Of a stretch of 64,000 nt of DNA, positions 44,223 through 55,514 are shown one piece after another. Positions within the stretch are counted from its first letter, which is position 1. Each line of letters begins with the position of its first letter. The position numbers and the translations under genes were made by a program. The notes beneath the pieces are model-generated. The model was given only the letters and a program-made list of their open reading frames with translations, searched no databases and was not told the origin of the DNA. The stretch lies in assembly GCF_018449475.1 (NCBI RefSeq), contig NZ_JAHCQH010000017.1:1-64000 (forward strand), read 5' to 3'. The DNA comes from Ancylobacter radicis (GTDB taxonomy: Bacteria > Pseudomonadota > Alphaproteobacteria > Rhizobiales > Xanthobacteraceae).

Positions 44223-45992
44223 TCAGCCGCCGACCCGGCGGTAGAGCGAGAGGCGCACGCCGCGTCCGTCGGCATAGGCGACACCGCCGATGTCGGCGGT
44301 GCGCTCGAAACGCAGGCCGAGCGCCTCGGCCCGGCGGACGAAGCGCACCTCCTGCCGCCGCTCGATGAGCACGATGTGGCAGCCGCCCTCGCGCAGGAAA
44401 TCCGCCGCGGCGGCGCCATCCATCAGGCGGATGCTGCCCGGCAGGAGGAAGGCGAGGCTCGGCTCGTCATAACCGGCCGCCCCCAGCACCAGAGGGCCGC
44501 TGCCCGCCGGGCAGTTCTCGCGGCCGACAGCCTCCACCACGCGGGGCGACACCCACAGGCTGCGCATCTGGGGCAGCAGAAGCTGCATCACGCCGAAACC
44601 GGAAATCAGCATTCCGACGACCGCCAGCAGAGACGCCTTCTCCGCCCCATACTCGCGAAAGGCTGCCGCCGCCGTGACGAGGGCGAAGAAACCCAGCAGA
44701 AGCAGCGGCCACGCCAGCAGGCTGGTTGTGCGGTCGAAAATGGCGAGGCCGAGCAAGGCGAAGACCGCGATGGCGGCGCCGATCACCGGCCAGAGCCAGA
44801 CCAGCCGGACGAGGCGGGCGTCGGACAGAGCCAGCGCGCCCCGCTCGAGCGCAAGCCCGACAGCAATGGCCACCGCCGGAAAGAGCGGCAGGAGATGGGC
44901 GGGAAATTTGGTCGGGATCAGTTCCAGCACAATCCAGGCCGGGATCACCCAGGCCAGCAGAAACTGCACCGCACGCTGGCGACGGGCCTTCCATAGAAGC
45001 GGTACGGCCAGCGCCGCCAGCGGCGCGCCCGGCCAGAACATCCCCCAGAATGTCACCAGCAATGTCCCCGGCGGCCCGCCGGCTCCCGAGAAGGAGGGAC
45101 CAAGGCGCCCCATCAAGGCCCTCCCTGCCGCGACGGCATCACGGTCATCCATCCCGAAATGGCGCAGCAAATACCACAGCAGACCGACCACCCCGCACAG
45201 CGCAACCCCCACCACAGGGGCCGTGGCCCGGAGGGGACGCAAAGAGCGATCGACAGCCATCAAGCTGCACAGGGCGAGAAGCGGATAGAAAAGCGCCAGC
45301 AGCCCTCGCATGAACAGCGCCGCGGCAATCGCGCCCCAGAACAGGAGGACCAGAGCCCGCGTCGCGTCGGATGGCAGCAGCGTGGCGTGTTCGCCGGCCC
45401 GCTCCGGCAAATACAGGCGCGCCAGCGATCCGATCATGGCGGCAGCCGCCGCGAGCATAAGGGCATCCGGCATGGCGAGACGGGCGGCGACACCGACCGA
45501 GGCCGAACCCGCGAGCAGAATGGCGGCAAAAAGCGCCGCACGGCGGCCCGTGAAGGCCAGCGCCGCCCAGAAGGTCAGCAGAACGGCGGCTATTGCCGCG
45601 AACAGGGAGGGAAGGCGATAGAGCCAGATCGTTCGATCCGCCCGATCCATGCCGATGGCGTCGACACTCGCCACCAGCCCGGCTTGCAGCCAGTGCCATC
45701 CAAGAGGGCGTGTATGAGCCCCCTCGCTGCCGATCCGCACCTCCGCCAGCTGGCCGGTCTCGACCATCTGCCGGGTGACAAGGGCGAAACGCGCCTCATC
45801 CCGGTCGAGCACCGGAATGGAGAAAAAACCCGGAAGGAAGGCAATGCAGCAGAGGAGGACAAGAATCAGGCTGCATCGACGGTTTGACCGGGAAGCCCAG
45901 TCGACGAGCATGACGATACGGCTCGCCAGCCGAAGCCCCCGCAGCGACAACGCTGTCTTCGAACTGTCGTCCTGCAGGGATACGGGCTTCAT
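44223..45992 (-). CDS. ArnT-like glycosyltransferase (GT39/GT83, polytopic)
   Basis: A 589-residue inner-membrane protein with about 12 hydrophobic segments. The first periplasmic loop holds LDRDEARFALVTRQM, the Asp/Glu motif of polyprenyl-phosphate-dependent glycosyltransferases (ArnT/PMT type). Members add sugars such as aminoarabinose or hexoses to lipid A or proteins on the periplasmic side. The C-terminal soluble portion after about residue 470 is a small periplasmic domain. No lipid-A or L-Ara4N genes flank it, so the acceptor is unknown. Confidence 0.8.
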   Translation of the reverse strand: MKPVSLQDDSSKTALSLRGLRLASRIVMLVDWASRSNRRCSLILVLLCCIAFLPGFFSIPVLDRDEARFALVTRQMVETGQLAEVRIGSEGAHTRPLGWHWLQAGLVASVDAIGMDRADRTIWLYRLPSLFAAIAAVLLTFWAALAFTGRRAALFAAILLAGSASVGVAARLAMPDALMLAAAAAMIGSLARLYLPERAGEHATLLPSDATRALVLLFWGAIAAALFMRGLLALFYPLLALCSLMAVDRSLRPLRATAPVVGVALCGVVGLLWYLLRHFGMDDRDAVAAGRALMGRLGPSFSGAGGPPGTLLVTFWGMFWPGAPLAALAVPLLWKARRQRAVQFLLAWVIPAWIVLELIPTKFPAHLLPLFPAVAIAVGLALERGALALSDARLVRLVWLWPVIGAAIAVFALLGLAIFDRTTSLLAWPLLLLGFFALVTAAAAFREYGAEKASLLAVVGMLISGFGVMQLLLPQMRSLWVSPRVVEAVGRENCPAGSGPLVLGAAGYDEPSLAFLLPGSIRLMDGAAAADFLREGGCHIVLIERRQEVRFVRRAEALGLRFERTADIGGVAYADGRGVRLSLYRRVGG

Positions 45993-46064
45993 GATGGTCG
46001 TCCGATTCGGTATGATCCGACCATATCAGAAGGGCTTAGCGCCCGCCGTAAAGCGCCCGGCCGG

Positions 46065-48353
46065 TCAACTCAGCGCATCGAGCGGAATCGTCGTGCCGCA
46101 GTAGGCTGCCGCTTCCGCGTTCCAGCCCTTGAGCAGCGTGGGGACCCGCGAGGCGGGGAGCGCCTTCGAGTAAAGGTAACCCTGCGCATAGTCGCAGCCA
46201 TTGGCACGGAGATAGGACGCTTGTGAGGATGTCTCGACCCCCTCCGCCACCGTCTCTATGCCGAGGCTATGTCCGAGATTTATCACCGCGCGGACGATGG
46301 CGGCATCGTCGATATCGTGTTCGATGTCATGGACGAATGAGCGGTCGATCTTGATCCGGTCCACCGGAAACTGCTTCAGATGGCTCAGGGACGCGAAGCC
46401 GGTGCCGAAATCATCCAGCGCGATGCGCACGCCGGCCTGGTTGAGCAGCTGAAGGCTCTGCCGTACCGTCTCCGTCCCCCGGCCGAGGAACACCGTCTCG
46501 GTCACCTCGATGGTGAGCCGGTCGGTGCCCAGACCGGCCAGATCCAGCGCGGTCAGCACGCGCTCGGGAAGCTCCCCCTGCGCGAATTCGGGCGAACTGA
46601 CGTTGATCGCGACATGACCATAGTCGCAGCCCATGGCGCCCCAGTTGGCCATGTCACGGGTGGTGAGTTGCAAAAGGCGCTCACCGATTTCGACCGATAG
46701 ATGGGGATCGTCGAAGATCGCGCTGAACTCCTGCGGACCGAGCAGCCCCTTGCGCGGATGCCGCCAGCGCAGCAGGGCTTCGAAGCCGATGATGGCGCCC
46801 GTGGAAAGCGATATCTTGGGCTGGTAATAGGGCAGGAACTCGCCGTTCTTCAGCGCCAGCCGCACGCGCGCCACGAGTTGCACGCGATTTTCCGTCGCCT
46901 GCTGCATGCGCGGATCATACTCGATGGCGACTCCCCGCCCGGCCGATTTTGCCCGGTAGAGCGCAATGTCGGCGTTCTTCAGCAAGGTCGAGGGGTCCGT
47001 GCCGTGATCGGGGGCGATGGTCACACCGATGCTGCCCCGGCAGGAGAGCGAGGAGCGTCGCGAAACAAAGGGCAGGCTGAGCGCGGCAAGAATGCGCTGT
47101 GCCACCACCATGCCATCGCCGGGATTTTCCATCCGGGACAGAAGCACGATGAACTCGTCGCCGCCGAGGCGCGCCACCGTATCGACTTCGCTCACGCTGG
47201 CGCTCAACCGCCGCCCCACCTCGATCAGCAGCGCGTCGCCGGCATCATGACCCAGCGTATCGTTGACGTCCTTGAAGTGGTCGAGGTCGACAAGCAGCAG
47301 GCCGACATAACCGCCGCTCCGCCGCGTGCGGCGTAACGCGACGTCGAGCTTGTCGCGCATGAGCCCGCGGTTCGGAAGATTGGTCAGCGCATCATGGTTT
47401 GCCATGTGCCACATGCGCTGCTCGGATTGCTTCTGCTCCGTTATGTCCTGAAGGATTCCGAAGGCGCGGACAACCTTGCCTCCCTCGATCTCCAATTCGC
47501 AACTCTGCCGCACCAGGCGGTGGTGCCCCTGTGCATTGACGAAGGGCAGCTCGATCTCGAAAGGGTCGCCGCTGCGGAGCGCATGCTCGAACTTGCGCAG
47601 GAAATGCTGCCGCGCCTCGACCGGGAGATGCGACATCGCCAGTTCCGGCGTCGGCTCGACCCCCGGCAATAACCCATAAATGCCGTATATGCCGTCCGAC
47701 CAGATCATCCGCGCGGTAGCGACCTCGAACTCCCAGCCACCCACCTTCGCGAGGCGCTCGGTTTGCGCCAGCAAGGTCTGGCGGCGCCAAAGTTCGCGGC
47801 TCTGCATTTCGAGCAGGCTTTGGCTCGTGCGGCGATGTTCCAGTTCACGGGTTGTGCGACGGGTCGCTTCGTGGAGACGGAACTGGTCGACGATGACCTG
47901 CGTCAGATGCGCGACGATCTCAAGCTCGGCGGGACTGATCTCGCGCGGCTCGGGCCCGAACAGACAAAGGGAACCGATCGGCAGGCCGGGGCGAAGTGCA
48001 ATCGGCGCGCCCACATAGAAGCGGATATGGGGCTCTCCGGTGACATAGATATTGTCCTGGAAGCGCGGGTCGCGACTGGCATCGGGAATGACCAATATGT
48101 CGGACGTCATGATGGTCCAGGCACTGAACGAGTGCGCTCTGGACGTACCCTCGGCATCCCCGAAGCCGGAATTCGCCTTGAAACATTGGCGATCACGATC
48201 AATCAGCCCGATGCAGGCGGAAGGCAGACCGAACATCTGCCGCGCCAACACGCAGACCCCCTCCAGCACCGGCGAGGCCGGCGAGTTGAGGATATCCAGC
48301 GCATGAAGCTCCGCCAGCCGTTCAGCCTCGTTCTCCGGGATCGGAAAGGCCAT
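46065..48353 (-). CDS. GGDEF/EAL protein with GAF and PAS sensors
   Basis: A 762-residue cyclic-di-GMP enzyme. Domains are GAF (about 25-160), PAS (about 195-305), GGDEF with the intact motif GGDEF at 397-401, and EAL with EALLRW at 525-530. The EAL part also has EVTETV, DDFGTGFASL and KIDRSF. No RxxD inhibitory site lies five residues before the GGDEF motif, so product inhibition may be absent. Both catalytic motifs are intact, so it could be bifunctional. It has no membrane segment and would sense a cytosolic signal through GAF/PAS. Single gene. Confidence 0.92.
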   Translation of the reverse strand: MAFPIPENEAERLAELHALDILNSPASPVLEGVCVLARQMFGLPSACIGLIDRDRQCFKANSGFGDAEGTSRAHSFSAWTIMTSDILVIPDASRDPRFQDNIYVTGEPHIRFYVGAPIALRPGLPIGSLCLFGPEPREISPAELEIVAHLTQVIVDQFRLHEATRRTTRELEHRRTSQSLLEMQSRELWRRQTLLAQTERLAKVGGWEFEVATARMIWSDGIYGIYGLLPGVEPTPELAMSHLPVEARQHFLRKFEHALRSGDPFEIELPFVNAQGHHRLVRQSCELEIEGGKVVRAFGILQDITEQKQSEQRMWHMANHDALTNLPNRGLMRDKLDVALRRTRRSGGYVGLLLVDLDHFKDVNDTLGHDAGDALLIEVGRRLSASVSEVDTVARLGGDEFIVLLSRMENPGDGMVVAQRILAALSLPFVSRRSSLSCRGSIGVTIAPDHGTDPSTLLKNADIALYRAKSAGRGVAIEYDPRMQQATENRVQLVARVRLALKNGEFLPYYQPKISLSTGAIIGFEALLRWRHPRKGLLGPQEFSAIFDDPHLSVEIGERLLQLTTRDMANWGAMGCDYGHVAINVSSPEFAQGELPERVLTALDLAGLGTDRLTIEVTETVFLGRGTETVRQSLQLLNQAGVRIALDDFGTGFASLSHLKQFPVDRIKIDRSFVHDIEHDIDDAAIVRAVINLGHSLGIETVAEGVETSSQASYLRANGCDYAQGYLYSKALPASRVPTLLKGWNAEAAAYCGTTIPLDALS

Positions 48354-48487
48354 TGCTCACCTGGTGGACAGCGGAAGCGGATGGTCGGAATCGGTGGGGC
48401 ACGGCCGCCGAATCCGCGAAATCTCAGCCGGTTCTGAATGCGTTACAGATCATTTCAACATCAACATCACAGAACGACAATAGGCGC

Positions 48488-49129
48488 TTACTCGGCAGCC
48501 GGCTGCGCGGCCGTCACCAACCCGCCGGCCTCTTCAATGAAGCGTGCAACCTCCTCCACGCCCACGCCAGCGCGAATGTTGGAAAACACGAAAGGCCGCC
48601 GTCCCCGCATCCGGCGGGCGTCGCGATCCATCACCTCAAGCGAGGCCCCGACATAGGGCGCGAGGTCGATCTTGTTGATGACAAGCAGGTCGGATCGGGT
48701 GATGCCAGGGCCACCCTTGCGCGGTATCTTCTCTCCGGCCGACACGTCGATCACATAGATCGTCAGGTCCGCGAGTTCCGGCGAGAAGGTCGCGGCAAGA
48801 TTGTCCCCGCCAGACTCGATCAGGATAAGATCGAGATGGGGAAAGCGTCCCCTCATCTCCCCGATCGCCGCCAGATTGGCCGAGGCGTCTTCGCGGATGG
48901 CGGTGTGGGGGCAGCCGCCGGTCTCCACGCCCATGATTCGATCCGCCGGCAGGGCGCCCGCTCGGGTGAGGATTTCGGCATCCTCCTTGGTGTAGATGTC
49001 GTTGGTGATCGCACAGAGATCGTAGCGGTCGCGGAAGATCCGGCACAGCGCCTCCATCAGCGCCGTCTTGCCGGAACCGACCGGCCCGCCAATGCCGACA
49101 CGAAGCGGCCCGCTGCTCTCATATGCCAT
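48488..49129 (-). CDS. ureG: Urease accessory GTPase UreG
   Basis: A 213-residue GTPase that couples GTP hydrolysis to nickel delivery to urease. P-loop GGPVGSGKT (14-22), the nickel-binding CPH motif at C73-P74-H75 in VETGGCPH, and NKIDLAP as the guanine motif. Last gene of the urease cluster, 14 nt after ureF. Confidence 0.95.
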   Translation of the reverse strand: MAYESSGPLRVGIGGPVGSGKTALMEALCRIFRDRYDLCAITNDIYTKEDAEILTRAGALPADRIMGVETGGCPHTAIREDASANLAAIGEMRGRFPHLDLILIESGGDNLAATFSPELADLTIYVIDVSAGEKIPRKGGPGITRSDLLVINKIDLAPYVGASLEVMDRDARRMRGRRPFVFSNIRAGVGVEEVARFIEEAGGLVTAAQPAAE

Positions 49130-49143
49130 GGAAATCCTCGCCT

Positions 49144-49851
49144 TCAGCTTCTGAATAGCCGCGTATACTGCGTCTCGTGACGCATCGACGCGATGTCCGA
49201 TGCAAGCGCCGCGCCGCCAAGCCGGACAAGCGGCACCTCGGCTGCCCGCCGCGCAACCCGGCGAGCGACCTTGGTCGCCGCCGCCAGGGCGATGTTTCCA
49301 TCCGTCTGCCCAAGCGGCACAAGGCGCACCGCCGAGGAGATCAGATTGGCCGCCACCGCGCCGAGATAGGCCGACAGGGTCGCTGGCAACGGAAGGGCAT
49401 GGGCCGCGCTCGCGATACCGACCGCCGCCGGATAGGCGACGCGCCCGCTCCAGACCGACGGCAGCCGATCAATGACAGGCGACGGCCAGGCGACCCGCGT
49501 GGCGGCGATGAAGGCGTCGCCCTGGTTCAGCGTCTCCATCTGCCGCTCGCGCGAGGGAGCGAAGGCCGCGGCGAGTTCAAGCACCTCCCGCAGAGCCACA
49601 TCGTCCTGATCGTCCACCGCACTATACGCATGCGCCAGCAGAACCGCGTCGGCGAAGGGGCCTCCGTGATGGAGGAGATCGTCCACCCAGGCGATCAGCG
49701 AACCGACATCGACGATGGCCTGCGTCTCCACCGCCCATTCGAGCCCATGGGAATAGGCAAAGGCGCCAACCGGATAGGCCGGCGACAGCCAAACGAACAG
49801 CGGCAGGAGATCGGGTAAGGCGCCGACCAGCTCAGTCTCCTCACCGGTCAT
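49144..49851 (-). CDS. ureF: Urease accessory protein UreF
   Basis: A 235-residue helical protein that joins UreD and UreG in the apo-urease activation complex. Diagnostic segments are [18 protein letters not shown] and the C-terminal [12 protein letters not shown]. Length is usual. It starts 9 nt after ureE stops. Confidence 0.93.
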   Translation of the reverse strand: MTGEETELVGALPDLLPLFVWLSPAYPVGAFAYSHGLEWAVETQAIVDVGSLIAWVDDLLHHGGPFADAVLLAHAYSAVDDQDDVALREVLELAAAFAPSRERQMETLNQGDAFIAATRVAWPSPVIDRLPSVWSGRVAYPAAVGIASAAHALPLPATLSAYLGAVAANLISSAVRLVPLGQTDGNIALAAATKVARRVARRAAEVPLVRLGGAALASDIASMRHETQYTRLFRS

Positions 49852-49860
49852 GCGCCGTGC

Positions 49861-50595
49861 CTAATGGCCATGATCGCCGGCGCGCTTGTGATCATGATCG
49901 TGGTCGTGATGCTCGTGGTCGGCATGTTTATGGTCATGATGGTCATGCCCGCACCCACAATCATCACCATGGGCGTGCTCATGCTTGTGTTCATGAGCGG
50001 CCTCCTGGACATACAGCACGTCGCGAGCCGGAGCAGCATGCGCGTGATGCTCATGCTCGTGATGGCCGTGATCATGGTCATGCCCGCAGCCGCAGGCGTC
50101 TCCGTGCGCGTGCTCGTGATGATCGTGCGCGTGGCCATGGGCGAGGTGTCCATGCGCCTCAGCCGCCTCATAGGCCCCGCCTTCCGGCTCGAAGGCCGCG
50201 TCGACGATCGCCACCGTCGCCCCAAGGCCACGCGCCATCTCTTCCAGCACCGTGTCGCGGGCAATGCGAATGCGGTCGGCAAGCAGTTCCGCCGGCACAT
50301 GCCGGTTGCCGAGATGCCAGGCGAGGCGAGCCAGGTGATGGGCGTCGTGGGCGTAGATTTCCGCCACCGGCTCCTCGGCGGCGACCACCACGACGATGCG
50401 GCCATCGTCCAGCGCCAGGCCGTCGCCCTGCTTCAGTCGGGTGGCTTCCGGCAGATCGAGCAGGAAAGCGACATCACCGTCGCCACGCATGGCGATGCGG
50501 CGGCGGTAGCGGCCGTCATGCGGCAGCACGACGCGATCAGCGGCGGTGGAGGCATCCCAATTGCCGGCGGGCAGGAGCGAACGGGCACGGATCAT
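49861..50595 (-). CDS. ureE: Urease accessory nickel chaperone UreE with extended Cys/His tail
   Basis: A 244-residue nickel metallochaperone. The core (1-146) has the peptide-binding domain and the metal-binding domain with the conserved H98 in WHLGNRH. Residues 147-244 form a tail with about 36 histidines in 98 residues, much longer than the His tail of Klebsiella UreE. The tail contains two copies of a module, HGDACGCGHDH and HGDDCGCGHDH, separated by a non-His spacer. The ATG at 50595 has a GAGGAG site. A hairpin lies between this gene and ureC. Confidence 0.92.
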   Translation of the reverse strand: MIRARSLLPAGNWDASTAADRVVLPHDGRYRRRIAMRGDGDVAFLLDLPEATRLKQGDGLALDDGRIVVVVAAEEPVAEIYAHDAHHLARLAWHLGNRHVPAELLADRIRIARDTVLEEMARGLGATVAIVDAAFEPEGGAYEAAEAHGHLAHGHAHDHHEHAHGDACGCGHDHDHGHHEHEHHAHAAPARDVLYVQEAAHEHKHEHAHGDDCGCGHDHHDHKHADHEHHDHDHDHKRAGDHGH

Positions 50596-50617
50596 GATCG
50601 GTCTCCTCGAAGCATGT

Positions 50618-50644
50618 GCCGCAAAGGTGGTGTGCCTTTGCGGC
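50618..50644 (-). repeat. Hairpin between ureC and ureE
   Basis: A perfect 10-bp inverted repeat GCCGCAAAGG/CCTTTGCGGC (50618-50627, 50635-50644), 7-nt loop, in the 99-nt gap upstream of the ureE start. No T run follows in the minus direction, so it is more likely an mRNA processing or stability element than a terminator. Confidence 0.7.
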
Positions 50645-50694
50645 GAAGCCATGCCTCGGCTGATGAAATCGCGGCGCGCGGCGCCGACCGATGC

Positions 50695-52407
<1,713 letters not shown>

Positions 52408-52458
52408 GGCACATCCGTTTCGGCGATCGGGCGAGCAAAAGGCGCGGAAGTCAGGGTG

Positions 52459-53079
52459 TCAGAGACGGCCCATGATGGCCTGGCGGAAGCCATAGACCTC
52501 CCGCTGGCCGGCGAGCGCGACGAGCTTGACCTCGCGGCTCTGGCCCGGCTCGAAGCGCACCGCCGTACCCGAGGGGATGGCAAGGCGCATGCCGCGGGCC
52601 TTGTCGCGATCAAAGCTGAGAGCCGGGTTGGTTTCGAAGAAATGATAGTGACTGCCAACCTGGATCGGCCGGTCGCCAGTATTTGCCACGGTGAGGGCGA
52701 CGATCTCGCGCCCGGCCAGAAGTTCGACCTCCCCTTCCTCCAGCAGCATCTCACCGGGAATGCCCGCGGGATGAGCGGACGGAATGGGCTCATGCACGGT
52801 GACGAGCTTGGTGCCGTCCGGGAAGGTCGCCTCGACCTGGATGTCGTAGATCATCTCGGCGACACCCGGCATGACCTGGTCGGCGGTGAGCACTTGAGTG
52901 CCCAATGTCATCAACTCCGCGACCGTCTTGCCATCGCGCGCGCCTTCCACCACCACATCGGTGATCAACGCCACCGCCTCGGGATGATTGAGCTTCACGC
53001 CGCGCTCAAGGCGACGGCGGGCGACCATGGCGGCCATGGCGACGAGGAGCTTGTCCTTCTCGCGCGGGCTGAGGTTCAT
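52459..53079 (-). CDS. Urease subunit gamma/beta fusion (UreA-UreB)
   Basis: A 206-residue fusion of the two small urease subunits, which are separate genes in Klebsiella and most rhizobia. Residues about 1-100 are gamma ([12 protein letters not shown] ... [21 protein letters not shown]) and about 101-206 are beta ([18 protein letters not shown] ... [19 protein letters not shown]). The fusion joins directly with a short Pro/His linker. Helicobacter UreA has the same fused order. The complex with UreC makes the standard (alpha-beta-gamma)3 enzyme. Confidence 0.93.
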   Translation of the reverse strand: MNLSPREKDKLLVAMAAMVARRRLERGVKLNHPEAVALITDVVVEGARDGKTVAELMTLGTQVLTADQVMPGVAEMIYDIQVEATFPDGTKLVTVHEPIPSAHPAGIPGEMLLEEGEVELLAGREIVALTVANTGDRPIQVGSHYHFFETNPALSFDRDKARGMRLAIPSGTAVRFEPGQSREVKLVALAGQREVYGFRQAIMGRL

Positions 53080-53152
53080 CAGTCAGGTCTCCGGCAGGGC
53101 AATGGCAGTCGGTGGAAAATCAGGCTGTGGCGGCAAGTGTCGCTCGCTTGCA

Positions 53153-54019
53153 TCAGCAATGCCAGATGCGAGGGACCTCGGCGATGCCGAGCGCCGTGAT
53201 GGCGCGGCGGATCGCCGTCTCCAGCGGGGCGCCGTCGCGCGCGAGCAGCCGCACGCAGAGCATCCCGTCCCAGGCACTGACGCCCGCATCGAGATGATCG
53301 GGCAGGTCGTCCGGCAATCCTAGCGCCTCGCGGACCGCATCCAGGCGGCTTTCCGCATCTGGAGCGACGAGCAGCAGCGTGGCGAAGGCCGCCCATCCGC
53401 CCGCACATGCCCGTCGATCCAGGATCGCGGAGATGTCACCCTCAAGCACCATGCCGTCGGCGAAAATGAGTTTTCCGGCCCGCCTTATGCGCCAGCTATC
53501 AACCAGTTCGCCATGCGAGAAACGCTCGCCACGCGCCGTTCGGCCGAGAATGACCGGCTCCACCAGCAGCAGCCGGGCATCCCCTGCCACCTCTGCCTGA
53601 ATGGAGCGTTGCACCCGCGCGCCATCGAACACGATCGTCGCCTGTGGCATCCATTCGAGCACCGTACCGGCCTGGGCCATGAGGTCGACCATAATGCCGG
53701 TGACGGCGCCATCGGAGCGGTAGATCTTCTCAGCCGCCTGCGTCGTGACCACGAGTTGGGCAGTCTCTGCCGCGCGAATGATCGTTTGCGAGGTATCGCC
53801 GCCGGTCAATCCACCGCCGGTATTGATCAGCACCGCCTCCAGCGCACGACGGCGCCGGCCCGACAGCGGAAAACGCGCACGGGCGAAACCCGACTCTTCA
53901 ATGCGTCCCCGTATGGTTCGCTCGCCGAGTCCCACCGCCTCGAACAGGATCCGCCCATGCCCGCGCCGTTCGACCGGAATGGTGGCGGCAGCGTCAGACG
54001 GCAATTCGATTGCGTACAT
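53153..54019 (-). CDS. ureD: Urease accessory protein UreD (UreH)
   Basis: A 288-residue scaffold that binds apo-urease and recruits UreF and UreG for nickel insertion. Diagnostic motifs are LINTGGGLTGGDTSQTII and TQAAEKIYRSDG. The ATG at 54019 has GAGG 6 nt upstream and lies inside urtE, overlapping its end by 26 nt. This overlap ties the urease cluster to the urea-transporter operon. Confidence 0.92.
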   Translation of the reverse strand: MYAIELPSDAAATIPVERRGHGRILFEAVGLGERTIRGRIEESGFARARFPLSGRRRRALEAVLINTGGGLTGGDTSQTIIRAAETAQLVVTTQAAEKIYRSDGAVTGIMVDLMAQAGTVLEWMPQATIVFDGARVQRSIQAEVAGDARLLLVEPVILGRTARGERFSHGELVDSWRIRRAGKLIFADGMVLEGDISAILDRRACAGGWAAFATLLLVAPDAESRLDAVREALGLPDDLPDHLDAGVSAWDGMLCVRLLARDGAPLETAIRRAITALGIAEVPRIWHC

Positions 54020-54689
54020 CCGGGTCCTCAAGGGCGGCGCCGTCGCCCGACATCACCACCGCGCCGCGCTCCATCACGATGAAGCGGTCGGCCAGTTCCT
54101 TGGCGAAGTCGAAATACTGCTCGACCAGCACGATGGCGATATCGCCCTTGCTGCGCAAGTAGCGGATGGCGTTGCCGATATCCTTGATGATGGAAGGCTG
54201 GATGCCTTCGGTCGGCTCATCCAGCACCAGTACTTTAGGGCGCATTACCAATGCCCGGCCAATGGCAAGCTGCTGCTGCTGGCCGCCCGAGAGATCGCCG
54301 CCGCGCCGGCGCATCATCGAATCGAGCACCGGAAACAGCGAGAACACATCATCGGGGATGAAGCGGTCGGCGCGCTTGAGCGGCGCGAAACCGGTCTGGA
54401 GATTTTCCGCCACGGTAAGCAAGGGGAATATCTCGCGCCCCTGCGGGACGAAGGAGATGCCGCGCCGCGCCCGCTCGGCGGGCGCCATGGTGGTTATGTC
54501 CTCGCCATTGAAGCGGATGGCCCCCTTGGCGACGGGCGCCTGGCCGACAATGGCGCGCATGAGGCTGGTCTTGCCCACGCCGTTGCGGCCCAGCACGCAG
54601 GTGACCTTACCCGGCTCCGCCACCAGCGAGACACCCCGCAGCGCCTGTGCGGCGCCGTAGAACAGATTGACGTCCTGAACTTCAAGCAT
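53994..54689 (-). CDS. urtE: Urea ABC transporter ATP-binding protein UrtE
   Basis: A 231-residue ATPase of the LivF type. Walker A LGRNGVGKTS (K40), signature LSGGQQQQL and Walker B VLVLDEPTEGIQP. The first residues, MLEVQDVNLFYGAAQALRGV, match UrtE. The ATG at 54689 lies 4 nt after urtD; its end overlaps ureD. Confidence 0.93.
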   Translation of the reverse strand: MLEVQDVNLFYGAAQALRGVSLVAEPGKVTCVLGRNGVGKTSLMRAIVGQAPVAKGAIRFNGEDITTMAPAERARRGISFVPQGREIFPLLTVAENLQTGFAPLKRADRFIPDDVFSLFPVLDSMMRRRGGDLSGGQQQQLAIGRALVMRPKVLVLDEPTEGIQPSIIKDIGNAIRYLRSKGDIAIVLVEQYFDFAKELADRFIVMERGAVVMSGDGAALEDPDVRNRIAV

Positions 54690-54693
54690 GAGC

Positions 54694-55503
54694 CTAGCGT
54701 CCCAGATAGACTTCGATGACGCGCTCATTGGCGCTGACCTGGTCGAGCGTGCCCTCGGCCAGCACGGAGCCTTCATGCAGGCACATGACCCGCACGCCGA
54801 GATCGCGCACGAAGGTCATGTCATGCTCGACGACGACGACCGAATGGCCGTTGGCATTGATCTCGCGCAGCAATTCGGCGGTCTGTGCGGTCTCGGCATC
54901 GGTCATGCCGGCCACCGGCTCGTCGACCAGCAGAAGCTTGGGGTCCTGCGCGAGCAGCATGCCGATCTCCAGCCACTGTTTCTGGCCGTGCGAGAGCTCG
55001 CCGCCCAGCCGCCAACGGTGATCGGTGAGCTTGATGGTCTCGAATATCTCGTCGATCAGCGCGCGCTCCGCCGCGCTCTCGCGGCGGAAAATGTTCGGCA
55101 GGGCCGAACGCTGCCCCTTGAGGGCGAGGCGCAGATTGTCGATCACCGTGTGACTCTCGAACACGGTCGGCTTCTGGAACTTGCGGCCGATGCCGAGCGT
55201 GGCGATCTGCGTCTCATCCAGCTTGGCCAGATCGGTGGTGCCGCCGTTAAAATAGACGTCGCCCTTGTCCGGGCGGGTCTTGCCGGTGATGACGTCCATC
55301 ATGGTGGTCTTGCCGGCCCCGTTGGGGCCGATAATGGCCCGCATCTCGCCGGGATCAACGGTGAAGGAGAGCGAGTTGAGCGCCCGGAAGCCATCGAAGG
55401 TCACGGTGACGCCGTCGAGGTAGAGCAGCGCCTCGGTCAGCGACTTCTTCTCGGCGCCGAGGCCATCGGGAGCTTCAGGAGCCACCATATCGATCGCGTT
55501 CAT
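54694..55503 (-). CDS. urtD: Urea ABC transporter ATP-binding protein UrtD
   Basis: A 269-residue ATPase of the LivG type, partner of UrtE. Walker A GPNGAGKTT (59-67, K65), signature LSHGQKQW (the SHGQ variant normal for this branch) and Walker B LLLVDEP. N-terminal ~25 residues form a short UrtD-type extension. The ATG at 55503 follows GAGGAG. Confidence 0.93.
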   Translation of the reverse strand: MNAIDMVAPEAPDGLGAEKKSLTEALLYLDGVTVTFDGFRALNSLSFTVDPGEMRAIIGPNGAGKTTMMDVITGKTRPDKGDVYFNGGTTDLAKLDETQIATLGIGRKFQKPTVFESHTVIDNLRLALKGQRSALPNIFRRESAAERALIDEIFETIKLTDHRWRLGGELSHGQKQWLEIGMLLAQDPKLLLVDEPVAGMTDAETAQTAELLREINANGHSVVVVEHDMTFVRDLGVRVMCLHEGSVLAEGTLDQVSANERVIEVYLGR

Positions 55504-55514
55504 CGTGGGGCTCC

